DNA from: Candidatus Methanoperedens sp.
Lineage (GTDB): Archaea; Halobacteriota; Methanosarcinia; Methanosarcinales; Methanoperedenaceae
NCBI GenBank assembly: GCA_028717345.1
Contig: JAQUNZ010000021.1
Span: 1-36,527, forward strand
Length of the DNA stretch: 36,527 bases
Direction of reading: 5' to 3'
Shown: piece by piece, positions 33,080 to 36,527 of the stretch
How the letters are laid out: each line of letters begins with the position of its first letter
Position numbering within the stretch: position 1 is the stretch's first letter
Program-made: the position numbers and the translations under genes
Notes under the pieces: generated by a model
Database searches by the model: none
What the model was told of the DNA's origin: nothing
What the model saw: the letters and a program-made list of their open reading frames with translations, nothing else

Positions 33080-34225
33080 ATGTTATCCAGAAGAGTTGAT
33101 CATTTCGTAGAGTCAGTGATCCGCGACATGACACGGTTATCGATAAAACATGATGCCATCAACCTGGCGCAGGGATTCCCGGATTTCCCTGCGCCTCTTG
33201 AACTCAAGCGGGCTGCGGCTGATGCGATCATGGGTGATTTTAACCAGTACTCCATAACCTGGGGTGCAAAAGACCTGCGCGAAGAAATATCCCGAAAAGC
33301 CCTCAAATACAATCATATTGAGGCTGATCCTGATACCGAGGTCACTGTAACGTGCGGTTCTACAGAAGCAATGATGGCTTCCATGCTTGCTCTTATAAAC
33401 GATGGGGAGGAGGTGGTGGTATTTGAGCCGTTCTATGAGAACTATGGTCCTGATGCAGCAGTCTCAGGCGCAGTGCCGCGCTTTGTGCCATTGAACGATG
33501 ACGGCAGCATCGATGAGAATGCCCTGGTGTCAGCTTTCAATAAAAAAACCCGTGCACTGATACTCAATACCCCCAACAACCCGTGCGGAAAAGTGTTCAC
33601 CAGGGATGAGATGAAATTGATCGCAGACCTGTGCGCTGACCACGATGTTATCGCTGTAACAGATGAAATATACGAATACATCCTGTACGACGGGAAAAAA
33701 CACATCAGCATCGCTTCACTTGATGAAATGAAGGACAGGACGATTACAATAAGCGGTTTCTCAAAGACATACAGCGTCACAGGCTGGCGCATAGGTTATG
33801 CGGTTGCACAAAAGGAACTCACCTCTGCTCTTCGAAAGGTGCATGATTTCCTCACGGTGGGCGCGCCTGCGCCGCTCCAGCATGCCTGCGTAACGGCATT
33901 GCAGTTCCCTGATTCATATTACAAAGAGCTTGCGAATATGTATGGCGGAAAGAGAAAACTGCTTTATGATGCCTTGATAAAAGCAGGATTCGAATGCAGA
34001 CTGCCCGATGGAGCATATTATATTCTTGCAGACATCCCTGAATACTTTGAGATGGATGATATGGCATTTGCCAGGTATCTTGTAAGCGAAATAGGTGTGG
34101 CTGCTGTCCCCGGAAGCAGTTTCTTCAAGAGTGAGTCAGGAAAGTATAAGCTTCGTTTTACTTTCTCAAAGAAGGATGAAACGCTATTGGAAGCTACGAA
34201 AAGGCTTGAGAAGTTAAAACTGTAA
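33080..34225 (+). CDS. Class I/II PLP-dependent aminotransferase
   Basis: 381 residues, fold type I. Motifs: NLAQGFPDFPAP (28-39), TCGSTEAMMA (91-100), NTPNNPCGKVF with the PLP-contacting Asn (163-173), TDEIYEY (194-200) and the PLP-binding SGFSKTYSVTGWRIGY (225-240, Lys229). The QGFPDF start is typical of the subgroup including kynurenine/glutamine transaminase-like and methionine aminotransferases, as well as archaeal aspartate/aromatic aminotransferases. The exact amino donor cannot be read from sequence. It is divergent from the ferredoxin gene, with ~106 bases between. Confidence 0.9.
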   Translation: MLSRRVDHFVESVIRDMTRLSIKHDAINLAQGFPDFPAPLELKRAAADAIMGDFNQYSITWGAKDLREEISRKALKYNHIEADPDTEVTVTCGSTEAMMASMLALINDGEEVVVFEPFYENYGPDAAVSGAVPRFVPLNDDGSIDENALVSAFNKKTRALILNTPNNPCGKVFTRDEMKLIADLCADHDVIAVTDEIYEYILYDGKKHISIASLDEMKDRTITISGFSKTYSVTGWRIGYAVAQKELTSALRKVHDFLTVGAPAPLQHACVTALQFPDSYYKELANMYGGKRKLLYDALIKAGFECRLPDGAYYILADIPEYFEMDDMAFARYLVSEIGVAAVPGSSFFKSESGKYKLRFTFSKKDETLLEATKRLEKLKL

Positions 34226-34350
34226 AAAGTGACTGCTCACTTCAGATGACCGATTCATGCTCCCGAAAAATGAGCCAAAGACAACCAGAGTTGATTTCTG
34301 ATGATGGGCACCATAAATATATATAGCAATGTGTAAAAAAGGTCGATCAA

Positions 34351-34467
34351 ATGGCAAAAATATTCATTTCACATAGTAAACAGGATAAAGAATTATTAGA
34401 AGACACTAAGGAAATTTTTAAAGAAACTAAAGTTGAGTATGTAATTTATGATAATGAGAAAAGGTGA
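34351..34467 (+). pseudogene. TIR-domain N-terminal remnant
   Basis: 38 codons with their own TATA-like element (AAATATATATA, ~34315) and a ribosome binding site (AGGTCGA). The product begins AKIFISHSKQDKELLEDTKE, the first strand and BB-side helix of TIR domains (xxIFISHSxxDxEL), and then stops at TGA 34465. The rest of a TIR domain, including the catalytic Glu, is missing, so NADase activity is excluded. It is probably the stump of a TIR-effector defence gene cut by the decayed sequence downstream. Confidence 0.65.
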
Positions 34468-34583
34468 ACAATGGCGTTTTCAATACTTTTTCCATCTTTC
34501 AGATTGTTGTCTCTTAACCAGGTTCTTGCCTGTTCCCTTGTGAATAATTTTGCCCTTTTTTCTCGACTCCTATAATATTTGCT
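34446..34583 (-). pseudogene. Decayed coding fragment, unidentified
   Basis: A 45-codon minus-strand frame with no start codon (bounded upstream by TAG at 34584-34586) reads ...AKLFTREQARTWLRDNNLKD..., a protein-like composition unlike the AT-rich background. The 'F(T/S)xExAxxWL' pattern is seen in some phage structural and protease neighbours, but this is too short for assignment. It overlaps the end of the TIR stump. I include it as a probable relic, low confidence. Confidence 0.3.
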
Positions 34584-34612
34584 CTACATTATAGAAGTTT
34601 CAGCAAAATTGA

Positions 34613-34903
34613 TTACACTCCCCCTAAATCTATCTCAGCGAATCTATCTATATCAGTTCTGTGACCCCAGATATCCCCGATCATTAATTTTATGTTTCTC
34701 ATTTTAAGGAAAGTTTTTGTGGTGTTTGAAATTGTTTTTTGATATGAAGATGGAAGTTGTATCCTCTTCAATTTCGGACTTCTTTTTACAAGTGAGAGAA
34801 TATTTTTTTCAGACGGTCTGAAACAAAAGTGGACATTTTCTTCATTAGCCTCAGTATCTTCAAGGTCTTCTTCAGAGCCAATAATTCTGAAAACAACTTT
34901 CAT
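34613..34903 (-). CDS. DUF1699 family protein
   Basis: 96 residues. The segments VHFCFRPSEKNILSLVKRSP, then KLKRIQLPSSYQKTISNT and IGDIWGHRTDIDRFAEID, match the pattern of DUF1699 proteins known almost only from Methanosarcinales and relatives. Function unknown. The length is usual for the family. The ATG at 34901-34903 is preceded on its strand by a long AT-rich region with TATA-like elements (~34925-34945), shared with the divergent small ORF at 35058. It is useful as a lineage marker. Confidence 0.8.
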   Translation of the reverse strand: MKVVFRIIGSEEDLEDTEANEENVHFCFRPSEKNILSLVKRSPKLKRIQLPSSYQKTISNTTKTFLKMRNIKLMIGDIWGHRTDIDRFAEIDLGGV

Positions 34904-35057
34904 AATAACGTATTTGACAATACTACTATTTATATTTTTTTATTTTTTAAGATTTGTTTTTTAGATTTGCGTATAGTTAAAAAAAACAAAAACAAAATGT
35001 ATATTAACAATAATAACCACAAAAATAAAAATATAGATTTTGGAGAAAAGACTGACA

Positions 35058-35282
35058 ATGCTAGAAACACCACGGGAGAGAGTAGCTTTATTAAAAAAAG
35101 GTTTTGACATCTCGACAATAGAAAAACTTTATTTGATATACAATAACATAAAATTAGTGCAAAAGCCTGTGCTTTTTGATATCTCTGTCAGGAAACTTCC
35201 TACAAATCTGTGCAAGGCTTCACAATTTGAAGGCATAATGATTAGTTGTTTATTTAGCTGGATTTTACCAAATGACACCTAA
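35058..35282 (+). CDS. Small ORF upstream of purQ, methanogen-like N-terminus
   Basis: 74 codons. The first ~45 residues (LETPRERVALLKKGFD, IEKLYLIYNNIKLV, then KPVLFD) look like small proteins I have seen in Methanosarcinales with the pattern 'LETPxERVxLLKxG...IExLY...N.IK'. The C-terminal 30 residues look less protein-like and overlap the purQ start by 11 bases. GGAG lies 12 bases before the ATG. Unknown function; it could be shorter than drawn or a decayed copy. The preceding 34904-35057 is AT-rich promoter sequence. Confidence 0.45.
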   Translation: MLETPRERVALLKKGFDISTIEKLYLIYNNIKLVQKPVLFDISVRKLPTNLCKASQFEGIMISCLFSWILPNDT

Positions 35283-36057
35283 AATTCTTGTCCTCACAGG
35301 CTATGGTATAAACTGCGATACTGAGACGCAGCACGCTTTCAATCTTGCAGGGGCTCAGGCAGAAAGGATACATCTTACAGATCTTCTCAATGGCAAAGTG
35401 AAGCTTTCTGATTTTCACATCCTTGCGCTTCCAGGAGGATTCTCTTTTGGGGACGATATAGCTTCTGGTAAGGTTCTTGCCAACATGATAAGGTATAATC
35501 TGGGGGAAAAAGTACAAAAGTTCATAGAAGAGGGGAAATTGATAATAGGCATTTGCAATGGCTTCCAGGTGATGGTAAAGATGGGATTATTGCCTGCTTT
35601 TGGTGGAGATTATTCAAAGCAGGATGTTACCCTCACATTTAATGACTCGGGGAGATTCGAGAACAGGTGGGTCCATATGAAAACCACTAAGGGATCAAAA
35701 TGCGTATTCACGAAAGGGATCCAGAGTATATACCTTCCGGTACGCCACGGTGAAGGTAAGTTCGTCGTCAAATATCCCCAGGTGCTTGAAAGGCTAAAAA
35801 AGAACCATCATATCGTATTTCAGTACGTTGATATGAACGGAAATCCTGCGGGATATCCTCATAATCCCAACGGCTCAATTGAGAACATTGCCGCAATATG
35901 CGATGAAACTGGCAGAGTATTCGGAATGATGCCACATCCTGAAGCTTTCATGCACAAGACCAATCACCCTGCATGGACCCGGGAAGAATTACCTGAAGAA
36001 GGCGCAGGCATGGCGATATTCAGAAATGCTGTTGAATATGTGAATGAGAATCTGTAG
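35272..36057 (+). CDS. purQ: Phosphoribosylformylglycinamidine synthase subunit PurQ
   Basis: 261 residues, class I glutamine amidotransferase. It supplies ammonia to PurL for FGAM formation in purine synthesis. Seen: TGYGINCDTETQHAF (9-23), PGGFSFGDDIASGK (54-67), the nucleophile elbow GICNGFQV with Cys95, and the C-terminal MMPHPEAF carrying the catalytic His and Glu. Length fits archaeal and large bacterial PurQ. No purL or purS gene is visible here. The start has no clear ribosome binding site. It lies 339 bases before mcrB on the same strand. Confidence 0.95.
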   Translation: MTPKILVLTGYGINCDTETQHAFNLAGAQAERIHLTDLLNGKVKLSDFHILALPGGFSFGDDIASGKVLANMIRYNLGEKVQKFIEEGKLIIGICNGFQVMVKMGLLPAFGGDYSKQDVTLTFNDSGRFENRWVHMKTTKGSKCVFTKGIQSIYLPVRHGEGKFVVKYPQVLERLKKNHHIVFQYVDMNGNPAGYPHNPNGSIENIAAICDETGRVFGMMPHPEAFMHKTNHPAWTREELPEEGAGMAIFRNAVEYVNENL

Positions 36058-36396
36058 ATATTTCATGATATTTTGCAAGCTTCGAATTATTTTATAATGT
36101 ATTATCATGAACGATTCGCAAAATTTAAGTACTATAAGGGAATAGGTTGGGCTACAAGGGATTGTAACGGCAGACCGATACAATAAAAAAAAAGTTGTGC
36201 TTCCAAAATGTGGTGGCAAAAATGTTATTGGTTAAAAATGTCGTGGGTTAAAAATGTGGTGATTCAAAAATATGAACGGAGAAATAGAACGGAAATGTTT
36301 TTTTCTGAGTTCTAGTCCGAGAGATTATTAATCCCTCTTTTGTATCGATCCAAGTGACCAATTTCTTGGATAGAAAACAATAGGAGGTAAATAAAC
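36058..36396 (+). promoter_or_regulatory. mcr operon upstream region with long leader
   Basis: 339 bases without a gene. TATA-like elements lie at ~36089-36098 (ATTTTATAAT) and ~36121-36131 (AAATTTAAGTA). If the second is used, the leader is over 200 bases. The stretch includes a short-period repeat (36205-36280) and an interrupted dyad around 36319-36339 (AGAGATTA/TAATCCCTCT). A strong TAGGAGGT at 36381-36388 precedes the mcrB GTG by eight bases. Which TATA is used cannot be told from sequence. Confidence 0.5.
36205..36280 (+). repeat. Short-period repeats AAAAATGT in the mcr leader
   Basis: Five imperfect units with an (A)AAAATG(T) core at ~36205, 36218, 36234, 36250 and 36266, spaced 13-14, then 16, 16 and 16 bases; the last is AAAAATAT. 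The bases between are G/T-rich (GTGGTGGC, TTATTGGTT, TCGTGGGTT, TGGTGATTC). The regular spacing suggests binding sites or an unfolded leader element. Confidence 0.6.
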
Positions 36397-36527
36397 GTGA
36401 CTGACACAATAGACCTATATAGCGACAGAGGAGCAAAACTCAAGTCAGGCGTGGACATTGGAGCCATAAGCCCGATGAGAAATGCCGCTATAAAAAGTAT
36501 AGTCACCGGTATAAAGCGAACAGCAGC
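36397..36527 (+). CDS. mcrB: Methyl-coenzyme M reductase beta subunit, 5' end (partial)
   Basis: The first 43 complete codons are present, from a GTG start behind TAGGAGGT; the gene runs off the window. The N-terminus ([20 protein letters not shown] then [20 protein letters not shown]) lines up with McrB of Methanosarcinales (SDTVDIYDDRG...LAPTRNAAI...TKR). McrB is part of the alpha2-beta2-gamma2 enzyme that makes methane in methanogens or activates it in ANME archaea; mcrDCGA should follow. This is the best lineage marker in the window. Confidence 0.9.
   Translation, partial: MTDTIDLYSDRGAKLKSGVDIGAISPMRNAAIKSIVTGIKRTA

Noticed and set aside
35989-36219. Minus-strand frame between purQ and mcrB as a small gene.
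   Set aside because: Overlaps the purQ end, low-complexity hydrophobic codons, no ribosome binding site; the region is better read as the mcr promoter.
36205-36280. Short repeats in the mcr leader as a CRISPR array.
   Set aside because: Units are only ~8 conserved bases with ~8-base spacers, far below CRISPR repeat and spacer lengths, and no cas gene is present.
1-36527. tRNA, rRNA, riboswitch or insertion-sequence genes.
   Set aside because: No cloverleaf-type GGTTCGAATCC arm, rRNA core sequence, known riboswitch core or transposase motif was recognised by eye; a covariance-model scan would be decisive.

Overview
The window is archaeal, most likely from a methane-metabolising euryarchaeon of the Methanosarcinales. 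'Candidatus Methanoperedens' (ANME-2d) is my best guess. Support: the last 131 bases are the start of mcrB (methyl-coenzyme M reductase beta subunit). There is also a DUF1699 protein of methanogen type, an archaeal NreA with its C-terminal PCNA-binding motif, an archaeal-type aspartate-semialdehyde dehydrogenase, and promoters with TATA boxes rather than -35/-10 elements. Genus-level placement is inference; order level is fairly safe. No tRNA, rRNA, CRISPR array or insertion sequence was recognised.

Region 1 (1-10.8 kb) is energy metabolism. After a gene fragment and a small unknown gene comes a tight seven-gene operon for a membrane complex related to hydrogenase-4 and complex I (HyfB, C, E, F, G, H and I homologues; 898-8405). 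It is translationally coupled to a universal stress protein and followed by an AMP-forming acetyl-CoA synthetase. The catalytic subunit has lost all four [NiFe]-binding cysteine positions while the electron-transfer subunits keep their Fe-S ligands. It is therefore an Ehr-type (energy-converting hydrogenase-related) ion pump, not a hydrogenase.

Region 2 (10.8-19.3 kb) mixes accessory genes with one large metabolic gene. AT-rich unknown genes (a zinc-ribbon/PH-like protein and a protein with a HEPN-like RxxxxH motif) precede an MNT/HEPN pair whose HEPN gene has an in-frame stop. A DUF433 antitoxin follows, with its toxin cut to 19 codons. Then come a 1,021-residue FAD/Fe-S/CCG oxidoreductase with a striking Met-Pro-rich tail, a 52-residue zinc-ribbon gene, a truncated toxin-like ORF and a DUF4143 ATPase.

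Region 3 (19.7-27.7 kb) is a DNA-end-processing operon of overlapping genes: SbcD/Mre11 nuclease, SbcC/Rad50 ATPase and a UvrD-type helicase fused to a Cas4/AddB-like nuclease. Directly behind it, on the other strand, lies the first ~33 codons of a different archaeal mre11.

Region 4 (27.8-30.1 kb) is a small array of toxin-antitoxin units separated by related GC-rich repeats: DUF2281/MazF, then PIN/antitoxin, then a duplicated, deleted copy of the DUF2281 gene.

Region 5 (30.2-36.5 kb) is mostly housekeeping: nreA, a Trm112-like protein, asd, a 2[4Fe-4S] ferredoxin, an aminotransferase, purQ and the mcr operon start. A TIR-domain remnant and decayed coding sequence interrupt it at 34.3-34.6 kb. 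The mcr leader is long and carries a run of ~16-nt-spaced repeats.
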